Origin: Actinomycetota bacterium | GTDB taxonomy: Bacteria > Actinomycetota > Acidimicrobiia > Acidimicrobiales > Ilumatobacteraceae | Assembly: GCA_016870215.1 (NCBI GenBank) | Contig: VGCD01000005.1 | Location: 1-64,000, forward strand | Direction: 5' to 3' | DNA: 64,000 bases | Shown: piece by piece, positions 37,534 to 45,620 of the stretch | Position numbering within the stretch: position 1 is the stretch's first letter | How the letters are laid out: every line of letters begins with the position of its first letter | Notes under the pieces: model-generated | Database searches by the model: none | The model's input: only the letters and a program-made list of their open reading frames with translations | What the model was told of the DNA's origin: nothing | Program-made: the position numbers and the translations under genes

Positions 37534-38283
37534 TCACAACTCGAAGAAGATGCCGTCACGCCACGGGAACGTGAAGTTGAATCCGGGCCCGCGGAAGAAC
37601 GAGCCAATGATGACGAGCACGGCCCAGAACATGAGGTGAACCGTCATCATGGTGGTCATGAACTTGCGATCTTCAGGCTTGTTCGAAGGATTACGGTCGA
37701 GATACGGCGCGAGAATCAACAAGATGAGCGCGACACCAGGCAATGTCACACCCGCAATCATCGGGTGGAACATGGTGAGAAGTTCCTGCAGACCGAGGAA
37801 GTACCAAGGTGCCTTCGACGGGTTCGGTGTCTTGTTGGGGTCAGCGGCCTGCAACAGCGGTGCATTGACTACCCACGAGAACACCAGCAAGAACGCAGTA
37901 CAAGCGAGTGCTGCAACGAATTCAACTGCCAACAAGTGGGGCCAGGTGTGCACCTTGTCAACTGGTGCGCCTTTTGCTTCTTGGATTGAACCCGACTTGA
38001 CAACTGTAAGAAGTCGTTGGGTGTGACCACCAGGACCAGCACCAACCGGAACTCCACCCGCTGTCGGCGCAGCTGTAACGACGGCACCAGCCTTCTCAGC
38101 CACTGCAACTCCGCCACCGGCGTCACCACCGGAACGTGCAGCCTTCGAACGATCAAGCAAGTGTTGCGGAATGCGAGGGTCACTCGCCTCGCCTGATGAT
38201 GGTGCGGCAGCACCACTATCAGCGGCAGCTTTTTCGCGCGCGGCCTGCGCGCGCTTCAGAAGGTGTTCGGGAATCTCAGTCAT
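37534..38283 (-). CDS. Cytochrome b C-terminal part (subunit IV-like)
   Basis: A 249-residue protein with three predicted helices in the C-terminal half (about 118-140, 177-195, 210-229), matching the b6f subunit IV or the C-terminal half of cytochrome b. The quinol-oxidation motif appears as KAPWYFLGLQELL (158-170), with A-P-W-Y instead of P-E-W-Y. The first 110 residues are hydrophilic and Ala/Gly-rich, and start MTEIPEHLLKR; a second version, RIPQHLLDRSKAAR, lies at about 37-50. That motif also starts the divergent mono-heme cytochrome c at 40388. Confidence 0.88.
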   Translation of the reverse strand: MTEIPEHLLKRAQAAREKAAADSGAAAPSSGEASDPRIPQHLLDRSKAARSGGDAGGGVAVAEKAGAVVTAAPTAGGVPVGAGPGGHTQRLLTVVKSGSIQEAKGAPVDKVHTWPHLLAVEFVAALACTAFLLVFSWVVNAPLLQAADPNKTPNPSKAPWYFLGLQELLTMFHPMIAGVTLPGVALILLILAPYLDRNPSNKPEDRKFMTTMMTVHLMFWAVLVIIGSFFRGPGFNFTFPWRDGIFFEL

Positions 38284-38295
38284 ATCAGTCTCCGA

Positions 38296-39078
38296 TCACA
38301 GTGGTCCTGAAATGCCGCCGTCTTTACGGACGCGCCAGAAGTGAATCGCCATGAAGATCACGATGACGAATGGAAGCATCAACACGTGGAGCACGTACCA
38401 ACGCAACAAGGTTTCAGAACCAATTTCGACACCACCAAGCAACACGAATCGAACTTGTGATCCGAACACCGGTGTGTAACCCATCATGTTGGTTCCCACC
38501 GCAACAGCCCACAATGCCAGCTGGTCCCATGGCAACAAGTAACCAGTGAACGAAAGCAACAAAGTGAGTGTCAGCAACACGACACCGATGACCCAGTTGA
38601 ACTCTCGTGGTGCCTTGTATGCACCGTGATAGAAGACACGTGCCATATGCAAGAACACAGACAACACCATGAGGTGAGCCGCCCATCGGTGCATGTTTCG
38701 AACGAGAAGTCCGAACGTCACTGACGTCTGCAATGTCTGAATGTCTTGCCAAGCATTTGCTGCGGTCGGTCGGTAGAAGAACATCAAGAAGATGCCTGTG
38801 ACCGTGAGCAAAATGAATAGGAAGAAGCTGAGTCCGCCCAAGCAAAGCGTGTAACTGACTTTCACTGCGTGACGCTTCACCTTCACCGGGTGAAGGTGGT
38901 ACAGCACCGAGTTCATGATGACGTACGAACGATTACGTGGGCTGTCGGTGTAGCCCTTGCGGAAAATCGAACCCGGTCGGAAGATCGAGTTCCACGCTTG
39001 GCTGCCCTGCACTTGCTCGCCGATTTTCGCGGCGCGCTCTTTCAATGTGGGACGGGGGTTGTCGAGGACTTTTGCCAT
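38296..39078 (-). CDS. Cytochrome b6-like N-terminal part of cytochrome b
   Basis: A 260-residue, four-helix di-haem protein. Haem b ligands are His130 and His144 (H-x13-H) and His231 and His246 (H-x14-H); the longer second spacing is the b6f type. The run YTLCLGG places Cys79 where b6 carries Cys35, the covalent anchor of haem c(i), and the end (IHFWRVRKDGGISGPL) closely matches b6. The cytochrome b is thus split into two genes, as in b6f and the Firmicutes bc complexes, unlike the fused QcrB of mycobacteria and Streptomyces. Confidence 0.92.
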   Translation of the reverse strand: MAKVLDNPRPTLKERAAKIGEQVQGSQAWNSIFRPGSIFRKGYTDSPRNRSYVIMNSVLYHLHPVKVKRHAVKVSYTLCLGGLSFFLFILLTVTGIFLMFFYRPTAANAWQDIQTLQTSVTFGLLVRNMHRWAAHLMVLSVFLHMARVFYHGAYKAPREFNWVIGVVLLTLTLLLSFTGYLLPWDQLALWAVAVGTNMMGYTPVFGSQVRFVLLGGVEIGSETLLRWYVLHVLMLPFVIVIFMAIHFWRVRKDGGISGPL

Positions 39079-39090
39079 GTCGCTTTTCTC

Positions 39091-39504
39091 CTAAAGCCGC
39101 ATTCCGTAGGCGTAGCCGTGGTTATTGGTTCGAGTGTGTGTTTCGCCGGTTGCGAGAGGTGCTCCGGCTTTGCCGAGGATGATGACACCGGTCGGACAAC
39201 GGTCGACACATAACGCGCAACGCGTGCACACGTCATCGTCGATGATGAAAATGACGTTGTCTTTGGGGTCGGCACCAGGAAGCTCAGTTCCTTGCGCTTC
39301 AGCAACTGCATCTGGCGTGACCATGTGGATGCACTTCCACGGGCAGATGTCGACGCAGCCTTCGCACATGATGCATTCACTCTGATCAATGTGAATGAAC
39401 TGCTTCGGCTTCACAGCCTTGGTCAAGTAGTCAGCATCTACCTCGACGAGTTGGTACTCAGTCGACCACTCTGGCATCGGTGGGTTGGCGTCGGTCTTTG
39501 CCAT
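39091..39504 (-). CDS. 2x[4Fe-4S] ferredoxin in the bc operon
   Basis: A 137-residue protein with two [4Fe-4S] motifs: CIMCEGCVDIC (Cys44, 47, 50, 54) and CTRCALCVDRC (Cys93, 96, 99, 103). A 38-residue spacer separates them and an N-terminal stretch (PPMPEWSTEYQLVEVDADYL) precedes them. It is encoded just upstream of the cytochrome b6-like gene and downstream of a small membrane protein gene. A ferredoxin in a bc operon is uncommon. It might dock on the complex as an extra electron entry, or carry electrons to the 11-subunit complex I; neither is shown by sequence. Confidence 0.88.
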   Translation of the reverse strand: MAKTDANPPMPEWSTEYQLVEVDADYLTKAVKPKQFIHIDQSECIMCEGCVDICPWKCIHMVTPDAVAEAQGTELPGADPKDNVIFIIDDDVCTRCALCVDRCPTGVIILGKAGAPLATGETHTRTNNHGYAYGMRL

Positions 39505-39511
39505 GGCAGCG

Positions 39512-39988
39512 CTACGACTTCCTCACGAGCGGACGGCCATACGTTGACTGTTCAAGTTCTTTTGTCTGCACAGCACCGCGCTTTTGCCACCACGACACGA
39601 TGAAAATGGTGATTGCGAAGAAGATGACGTGGATGACGACCACGATGACGTCACGCAGCGCCTCGTAGCTGATTGTGATTGGAAAACTTCCGCCGTATGT
39701 GTCGGGCTGAAGAAGATTGAACGGGCCGTAGATTATTTTGTCTTTGCGCCAGCCGAGGTTCTTGTCCGCATGGTCGATCCATTGGTGGGGTACGACACCA
39801 AATGCGAGGAACCACACAAAGAACACATACACCGACCCGAGCATTGCTTCGCCCCACGTGACCGGCATGCCCACTTTGCGACGCTTGCCATAGGGAATGA
39901 CAGCCAACCCCATCGCCACTGTGACAGCGAAGGAGAAGAGAAACGCCTGGTTCATTCCGGGCCACTCGAGCGGTTTGATCGCGAGCAT
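39512..39988 (-). CDS. Uncharacterised small membrane protein heading the bc operon
   Basis: I do not recognise this 158-residue protein. Three hydrophobic helices lie near 14-32, 45-67 and 112-135; WFLAFGVVPHQWIDHADKN sits between helices two and three and has two His. The frame is open to 40159, but the added N-terminal part looks non-coding, and ATG 39988 has GGAG 14 bases upstream. ATG at 39955 is an alternative. It is the first gene of the bc-nuo run and seven bases upstream of the ferredoxin gene, so it may anchor that protein (inference). Confidence 0.7.
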   Translation of the reverse strand: MLAIKPLEWPGMNQAFLFSFAVTVAMGLAVIPYGKRRKVGMPVTWGEAMLGSVYVFFVWFLAFGVVPHQWIDHADKNLGWRKDKIIYGPFNLLQPDTYGGSFPITISYEALRDVIVVVIHVIFFAITIFIVSWWQKRGAVQTKELEQSTYGRPLVRKS

Positions 39989-40387
39989 GGGACTGTGCTG
40001 CTTCTCCGTATGTTGGGGACTGGGTTCTGTGCCTTCCACAGCACTCTCTGTCGGGCAGCCGACTTTGAATCTTGTGAAAATCGGTCTGATGACCTGCGAA
40101 CTAACACTAGTCACGCCCCTACCCAGTACCGCCATTTCTCCCCTATTCATAAGGGTCAACTTCCGTCACTCTCTATGACGATTGCGCACCTCACCACCAT
40201 CGGCACTTCACGAACACACTTGTGTTGGGTTGTGCTCTTGTGACGAGCGACCACGAATGTCAGTCAGATGAATTCAGGTCAACACCGTTAAGTTGTCTAT
40301 CGTTAGAGCAGTCAGGGGTTTGCTCCTGTCACCATTCGATTTCTCCCAAAATGTGGCGCCATGTGACAAGGGCGCGAAAGGACCGCC
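39989..40387. promoter_or_regulatory. Divergent promoter region of the bc-nuo operon and the cytochrome c gene
   Basis: About 400 bases without a convincing gene separate the two divergently read respiratory units. A 14-base palindrome lies at 40213-40226. AAAGGA at about 40376-40381 is the ribosome site for the GTG of the cytochrome c gene. I could not pick -10 and -35 boxes with confidence. Confidence 0.55.
40213..40226. promoter_or_regulatory. Palindrome AACACACTTGTGTT
   Basis: Two six-base arms, AACACA and TGTGTT, are exact inverted repeats around CT. It lies in the intergenic region between the bc-nuo run and cytochrome c, where a redox or carbon regulator could bind. It does not fit the Rex half-site order (GTG...CAC). 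Not assigned. Confidence 0.35.
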
Positions 40388-41221
40388 GTGACTGAGATTC
40401 CTGAGCATCTCCTCAAGAGGTCAAAGGATCGTCGCGCCGCCATGTCCGGCGAAGCTCCGGCCGATGCCGGCGCAGCAACTCCAGCGACGACCTCCTCGAC
40501 TCCGGCAGTCGCCTCAAGTGCCCCCGCCAAGGCAGCGAGCGCACCGGCCACCCCTCCGCCCCCGAAGCCTGATGCACCTCATGTGGCCGCTGCAAAGTCA
40601 CGCAAGAAGATCCCTTTCTGGGCAATGGCAGGTCTGAGCCTGCTGCCGCTCTGGGGTTTCCTTTATCTCATCGCTCTTCAGCCAGTCGAAAAGGCAGTTG
40701 CTGGTCCCCTGGCTGTCGGGACGGCCACGTACAGTGGTTGCGCAGGCTGCCATGGTGGTGAAGGAGCCGGCGGAGCTGGCCGAGCGTTGTACCAGGGTGA
40801 AGTCATGAAGACCTTCCCCCACATCGAGGACATGTTGAACTTCGTCTACACCGGCAGCCAGGCATACGCCGCCGAGGGCTTCAAGGCCTACGGCGACCTC
40901 GATCGCGAGGGTGGCGCCCATGCCCCCTTGTCATACAACGGAAATGCCATGCCCATGCAGGGTGAAAAGGCCGGAGGTGGGCTGACTGAAGCCGAAATTC
41001 TCGGCGTGGTCTGCCACGTTCGTTATGACCTGAGCGGAGCCGATTCGACCAGTGAAGAATGGGCCGCGGAGTACGAGACCTGGTGTTCACCAGAATCGGA
41101 AATCTTTAAGGGACTTGAATCCGGCGCGACTTCATTCGACACCGTGGAAAAAGACTTCGCCATGCTCGAGAACAAGCCAAAGGCTGTCGGAACCAGCCCG
41201 CGCGAGACCGTCGGCAAGTAA
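40388..41221 (+). CDS. Membrane-anchored mono-heme cytochrome c
   Basis: A 277-residue protein with a hydrophilic Ala/Pro-rich N-terminus, a single helix at about 76-97 and one haem motif, CAGCH (Cys118, Cys121, His122). The C-terminal half continues the c-type domain, with MPMQGEKAGGGLTEAEIL offering possible Met ligands. It starts MTEIPEHLLKRSK, the same tag as the subunit IV-like protein encoded on the other strand. GTG is the start, with AAAGGA upstream. It is likely an electron carrier between the bc complex and the terminal oxidase. Three hairpins follow. Confidence 0.88.
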   Translation: MTEIPEHLLKRSKDRRAAMSGEAPADAGAATPATTSSTPAVASSAPAKAASAPATPPPPKPDAPHVAAAKSRKKIPFWAMAGLSLLPLWGFLYLIALQPVEKAVAGPLAVGTATYSGCAGCHGGEGAGGAGRALYQGEVMKTFPHIEDMLNFVYTGSQAYAAEGFKAYGDLDREGGAHAPLSYNGNAMPMQGEKAGGGLTEAEILGVVCHVRYDLSGADSTSEEWAAEYETWCSPESEIFKGLESGATSFDTVEKDFAMLENKPKAVGTSPRETVGK

Positions 41222-41226
41222 CAACT

Positions 41227-41294
41227 GGTTGCGTGTGACACGCAACCGACAGCACCGTTCGGTGCTCATGAACCACCAGCCGTAGCCTCGGCTG
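41227..41294 (+). terminator. Three tandem hairpins after the cytochrome c gene
   Basis: The arms 41227-41235 with 41239-41247 (nine base pairs, three-base loop), 41251-41256 with 41261-41266 (six pairs) and 41277-41282 with 41289-41294 (six pairs) follow one another directly after the stop. The first is the strongest. No clear T tract follows. The position fits transcription termination before the menJ-like gene. Confidence 0.6.
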
Positions 41295-41328
41295 TGTCGT
41301 CTCCCCCTATCGGCGACATCAAACGGTC

Positions 41329-42621
41329 ATGAACGACGAACAGTCCCCCGATATCACTCCCACTATCAACGCGGCACCAGTTGAAACCGACGTGCTCGTC
41401 GTCGGTGGCGGTCCTGCCGGCGCAGCTGCTGGATACTGGTTAGCCACTCAGGGACATGACGTCACGATTGTTGAGAAGAAGACCTTTCCGCGCGAAAAGA
41501 CATGTGGTGACGGACTAACGCCACGCGCTGTCAAACAATTGGCAGACATGGGCCTCGAAGAGAAGCTGTCTGCATTCCATCGCTACGACGGACTACGCGC
41601 GACAGCGCACGGAAAAGCACTCGAACTTCAGTGGCCAACACATCCGGTGTACCCGCAACACGGTTATGTGGCTCGCAGACGCGAGCTCGACATGATGGTT
41701 GCTCACAATGCAGAACAGGCCGGTGCACGTTTGTTGCAAGGTCACGAGGCACATGCACCCATCAGCGAACTTGGTTTTGTTCGCGGAGCAACTGTCACGG
41801 ACAAGAACACTCACCAAACCTTCGAGATTCGTAGCAAGTATGTGGTTGTTGCTGACGGCGCGAATTCACGCATCGGTCGCGCACTCGGCACGGCTCGAAC
41901 CAAGCAATGGCCATACGGAACCGCGATTCGTACATATTGGGAAAGTCCTCGTCACGCCGAGCCGTGGATTGAGTCTGCACTCGATGTCAAAGATAAGAAC
42001 GGGAAATCGATGCCGGGATACGGATGGATCTTCCCTGTTGGTGACGGCACCATCAACATTGGTGTCGGCCTCTTGTCGACATTCCGCGACTTCAAGAGTG
42101 TCAACACCACACAGATTCTTGATGCGTACGCGCACATGGTTGCTGACGACTGGGGAATCACCCCCGACGCTCCAACATGCCGCGCAACAAGTGGACGTAT
42201 TCCCATGGGTGGAAGTGTCGGACCCAAAGTTGGAAGTACGCACATTGTCATTGGCGACGCGGCCGGCAGTGTGAATCCGTTCAACGGAGAAGGCATCGAC
42301 TACGCATACGAAACTGCGCGCATGGCAGCACAGGTGCTCCACGATGCTCTAATCAGCGGCGATCCACGCGCCATCCAGCAATACACCACGTTGCTCGACG
42401 ACGAATACGGTCAATACTTCAAAGTCGCACGACTGTTTGCACGCGTCATTGGTCGTCCAGCTCTCATGCGCGAGTTGTCACGTGTCGGAATGCAAAGCCG
42501 CACACTCATGGAGTGGGTGTTGCGAATCATGGCGAACCTTCTGCGGCCAGACGAAATTGGTCCGGCCGAGGCGGCATACAAAGCAGCGGCAGCAATCGTT
42601 CGACTCGCGCCAAACGCCTGA
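41329..42621 (+). CDS. Geranylgeranyl reductase family flavoprotein, MenJ-like
   Basis: The 430-residue FAD enzyme has the dinucleotide-binding fingerprint VVGGGPAGAAAGYWLA near residues 25-40, EKTCGDGLTPRAVKQL (the CGDG of the family) and IGDAAGSVNPFNGEGIDYAYE, the second FAD motif. Members reduce isoprenoid double bonds; mycobacterial MenJ (Rv0561c) saturates one bond of menaquinone's side chain. Beside menaquinol-using complexes that role fits well here, but geranylgeranyl lipid reduction is an alternative. Its stop is six bases from the convergent hypothetical gene. Confidence 0.85.
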   Translation: MNDEQSPDITPTINAAPVETDVLVVGGGPAGAAAGYWLATQGHDVTIVEKKTFPREKTCGDGLTPRAVKQLADMGLEEKLSAFHRYDGLRATAHGKALELQWPTHPVYPQHGYVARRRELDMMVAHNAEQAGARLLQGHEAHAPISELGFVRGATVTDKNTHQTFEIRSKYVVVADGANSRIGRALGTARTKQWPYGTAIRTYWESPRHAEPWIESALDVKDKNGKSMPGYGWIFPVGDGTINIGVGLLSTFRDFKSVNTTQILDAYAHMVADDWGITPDAPTCRATSGRIPMGGSVGPKVGSTHIVIGDAAGSVNPFNGEGIDYAYETARMAAQVLHDALISGDPRAIQQYTTLLDDEYGQYFKVARLFARVIGRPALMRELSRVGMQSRTLMEWVLRIMANLLRPDEIGPAEAAYKAAAAIVRLAPNA

Positions 42622-42626
42622 GCGCT

Positions 42627-43247
42627 TCAGCTCTCGAGGCAGACGACCTCGACCACCGACTGTGTCTCCAACGACACGATGGTCAATGACTTGTTCCCTT
42701 CGTAACGGTTGATGAAGTCGCGAAGTGACAACGTCGGTGTTGAGTCACATGTGCGTTTCACTGGGGTGGCAAGCGGAACTTGCCACCCATTCGGCAGTAC
42801 TCCGATGTCACCGTTGTCGCGCATGTCAACAAGACCTGGAAGCGTTGTTCGAGCATCAGGAGCAGCCGCATCTGCTTTGACGAAAGCAAACCACACCACT
42901 GCATCACCCAACATGTCTGCCAAAAGGACGCATGTGTCCGCGGGGGTAAGTGGGTTACAGACAGGTATCTCTCCGTTACCACCTACGAGTGAGCCTGACA
43001 CGATGTTCATGACGCGACCGGTGGACAAAGTGACGGTCATCGACCCGGTGGTGACGGCTTCAGCTGCGGACCACTCCTGAGTGGCAACTGCAGATGTCAC
43101 CCGGCCAACGAGGTCGACCTTGTTGTCGACGACCGTGAGTGATGTGTCACTTGCACCACTGCTCGTGAAGGCTGCGAGGATAATTGTGAGCGAACCGACG
43201 ATGCCGAGGACGGCGGCGGCATTTCGACGAGCTGTTGTCGTGTTCAC
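42627..43247 (-). CDS. Hypothetical exported or membrane-anchored protein
   Basis: I do not recognise this 206-residue protein. A hydrophobic segment at about 12-30 (AVLGIVGSLTIILAAFTSSG) looks like an uncleaved signal or anchor, so the rest should be outside the cytoplasm. Six Cys in the mature part (CNPLTPADTC, CDSTP, CLES and others) may form disulfides. It follows hemL by eight bases on the same strand and may be its last operon partner, but nothing links it to haem. Confidence 0.6.
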   Translation of the reverse strand: MNTTTARRNAAAVLGIVGSLTIILAAFTSSGASDTSLTVVDNKVDLVGRVTSAVATQEWSAAEAVTTGSMTVTLSTGRVMNIVSGSLVGGNGEIPVCNPLTPADTCVLLADMLGDAVVWFAFVKADAAAPDARTTLPGLVDMRDNGDIGVLPNGWQVPLATPVKRTCDSTPTLSLRDFINRYEGNKSLTIVSLETQSVVEVVCLES

Positions 43248-43255
43248 CGAACTGA

Positions 43256-44611
43256 TTATGACCGTGCCACAGCCGCCAGCGCAGTCATCATGCGCTCGCC
43301 AATCTGATCAATGACGTCGTCGGTGTGAGCGAGTCCTACAAACAATGCCTCATATGCACCTGGGGCAAGAGCAACCCCATGTGAGAGCGCGGCGTGAAAG
43401 ACACGAGCGAACAACTTCTCGTCTGTGGTCTTTGCTTCTTCGAAATTCGATGGCGCTCGCCCGTTCAATGCCCCACCAAAATGCATACCGACCAAAGTTC
43501 CGAACACAGGGAACTGGGCAGTCACCTGAGACTCGGCGCATGCATCGCGCAAGACAGCTGAAAGCCGACGAGCACGAGCTGACAACTCCATGTACGACTC
43601 GGCAGTCAATTCGTTCAACACTGCAAGTCCTGCTGCCGTCGCAATCGGGTTTCCGGCCAAGGTACCCGCGTGAAACACCGCCCCAAGCGGGGACATGTTC
43701 GACATGATGTCGCGACGACCGCCAACCGCTCCGATTGGCAACCCACCGCCGATGACTTTTCCAAAACAGGTGAGGTCGGGACGCACATCGACTTTTGCCT
43801 GTGCACCACCGAGACCAAGTCGGAAACCTGTGATGACTTCATCGAAGATCAGAAGTGCGCCGACTCGGTTGCACTCAGCACGCAGACCTTCGAGGAAGCC
43901 TGGTGCAGGTGGAACAAGACCCATGTTCGCAGCGACGGGTTCGACAATGACTGCTGCCACATCATTTTCAAGTACCGGAACTTCGTTGTAGGGCAGCACC
44001 CAAGTGTTCGCAACTGCTTCCTTTGGCACACCAGCCGTGCCAGGAAGTCCGAGCGTTGCGACACCGCTTCCGCCTGCCGCAAGCAGCGCATCTGTTGCAC
44101 CGTGAAAGTTGCCGTGAAACGTGACGATCTTGTCGCGACCAGTGGCACCTCGTGCCAAACGCACTGCAGTGCTCGTTGCCTCGGTGCCGCTGTTCATGAA
44201 TCGCACCATCTCGCAAGATGTCACACGCTCACTGATGGCTTCAGCAAGCTTCATCTCACGAGTGGTCGGCGCACCATAAGAAGTACCACTTGTTGATGCG
44301 GTTGAAACCGCTTCCACTATTGCCGGGTGAGCGTGGCCGAGAATGACCGCTCCGTAGCTCTGCACCAAATCAATGTGCTGGCGACCCTCGACATCCCACA
44401 CGAAGGCGCCATTTGCTCGCGAGACGATGTATGGAGTTCCACCAACTGCCTTGAACGCACGAATGGATGAGTTCACTCCACCCGGAATGACGTGTGCAGA
44501 CCGGTCAAAAACACGTTGGTTTGACGCAATTCCCTTACCAACGCACACCACGGCATCGCAGCCAGCAGACGCGCATGCTGCGGGATCGCAAAATTCGATT
44601 GCACCACTCAT
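43256..44611 (-). CDS. hemL: Glutamate-1-semialdehyde 2,1-aminomutase with Cys-spaced N-terminus
   Basis: A 451-residue PLP enzyme that makes 5-aminolevulinate from glutamate-1-semialdehyde. It has HVIPGGVNSSIRAFKAVGG, VQSYGAVILGHAHPAI, FDEVITGFRLGLGGAQ and GGGLPIGAVGG, while PLP Lys is in DLTCFGKVIGGG. The ATG overlaps the hemB stop as ATGA. The first 23 residues are unlike other HemL N-termini and hold Cys at 8, 13, 18 and 23, that is C-x4-C-x4-C-x4-C. Confidence 0.93.
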   Translation of the reverse strand: MSGAIEFCDPAACASAGCDAVVCVGKGIASNQRVFDRSAHVIPGGVNSSIRAFKAVGGTPYIVSRANGAFVWDVEGRQHIDLVQSYGAVILGHAHPAIVEAVSTASTSGTSYGAPTTREMKLAEAISERVTSCEMVRFMNSGTEATSTAVRLARGATGRDKIVTFHGNFHGATDALLAAGGSGVATLGLPGTAGVPKEAVANTWVLPYNEVPVLENDVAAVIVEPVAANMGLVPPAPGFLEGLRAECNRVGALLIFDEVITGFRLGLGGAQAKVDVRPDLTCFGKVIGGGLPIGAVGGRRDIMSNMSPLGAVFHAGTLAGNPIATAAGLAVLNELTAESYMELSARARRLSAVLRDACAESQVTAQFPVFGTLVGMHFGGALNGRAPSNFEEAKTTDEKLFARVFHAALSHGVALAPGAYEALFVGLAHTDDVIDQIGERMMTALAAVARS

Positions 44612-45585
44612 AACACGTGTTCGGCGTACCAACGAGCGAGATACGTGAGAATGATGTCTGCACCAGCACGCTTGATGGCACCGAGATGTTCGAGTGCTGT
44701 TACATCGTGGTCGATCCAACCGTTAGCGGCTGCTGCCTTCAACATCGAATACTCACCACTCACGTGATATGCGGCAAGGGGCAATGGAGTGAGTCGACGT
44801 ATTTCGGCGATGATGTCGAGGTACGCGAGTGCGGGTTTGACCATGACGATGTCGGCACCCTGTTCGATATCTTCCAGCACTTCTCGTACTGCTTCGCGAG
44901 AATTGCGCCAATCCTGCTGATAACCCTTTCGGTCTCCGCCACCAGCGATACGCACATCAACAGCGTCACGGAACGGGCCATACTCAGCGGATGCGTACTT
45001 TGCCGAGTACGCCATGATTGCAACATCAAGAAAACCGGCAGCATCAAGTGCAGCGCGAATGGCACCCACTTGTCCGTCCATCATGCCGCTCGGTGCCACG
45101 ACATGTGCACCAGCAGTTGCTTGCGCTAGCGCAGTTCGGCAGTAAATGTCGACGGTCTTGTCGTTGTCGACATGGCCATGAGCATCGAGGACACCACAAT
45201 GCCCGTGCGATGTGTATTCATCGACACACAAGTCCGCCATGATGGCGATGTCGTCTTGGAACGTGTCACGAAGATTGCGCAGACTCCGCTGCGCAATGCC
45301 GTTCGGATCAAAGGCGCCAGATCCGATGTCATCTTTCGTAGACGGCACTCCGAACAAAATGACACCCTTCACTCCGAGAGCAACAAGTGCACGAACCTCT
45401 TCAACGAGAGAGGGCATCGTGTGTTGCACGACACCTGGAAGCGACGTGATGGGCTGAGGCGAATCAATGCCCTCACGCACGAAAAGTGGTGCCACAAGGT
45501 CGGACACATGTACGCGCGACTCGGCGGTTAGTTCCCGAAGGGCTGCTGTGGTTCGCAGACGTCGAGGACGCGACACGGGAAACAT
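44608..45585 (-). CDS. hemB: Porphobilinogen synthase
   Basis: A 325-residue enzyme that condenses two 5-aminolevulinate molecules. DLCVDEYTSHGHCGVL (about residues 117-132) is the metal site: two of the three zinc Cys are present and the middle one is Asp, a pattern common in actinobacteria. The Schiff-base Lys are in AYSAKYASAEYGPF and VKPALAYLD. The end, KRAGADIILTYLARWYAEHVL, is typical. Confidence 0.95.
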   Translation of the reverse strand: MFPVSRPRRLRTTAALRELTAESRVHVSDLVAPLFVREGIDSPQPITSLPGVVQHTMPSLVEEVRALVALGVKGVILFGVPSTKDDIGSGAFDPNGIAQRSLRNLRDTFQDDIAIMADLCVDEYTSHGHCGVLDAHGHVDNDKTVDIYCRTALAQATAGAHVVAPSGMMDGQVGAIRAALDAAGFLDVAIMAYSAKYASAEYGPFRDAVDVRIAGGGDRKGYQQDWRNSREAVREVLEDIEQGADIVMVKPALAYLDIIAEIRRLTPLPLAAYHVSGEYSMLKAAAANGWIDHDVTALEHLGAIKRAGADIILTYLARWYAEHVL

Positions 45586-45620
45586 CGAACCAAATGCTAT
45601 GGGCAGACCAGAGGAACCGG

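Noticed and set aside
39989-40159. N-terminal extension of the bc-operon membrane protein to an ATG at 40159
   Set aside because: The extra residues look non-coding, lie in the promoter region, and ATG 39988 has a ribosome site.
40228-40256. TTGTG...CACGAA as a second Rex site upstream of the bc operon
   Set aside because: The GTG-to-CAC spacing does not match the rex-proximal site and the arms are imperfect.
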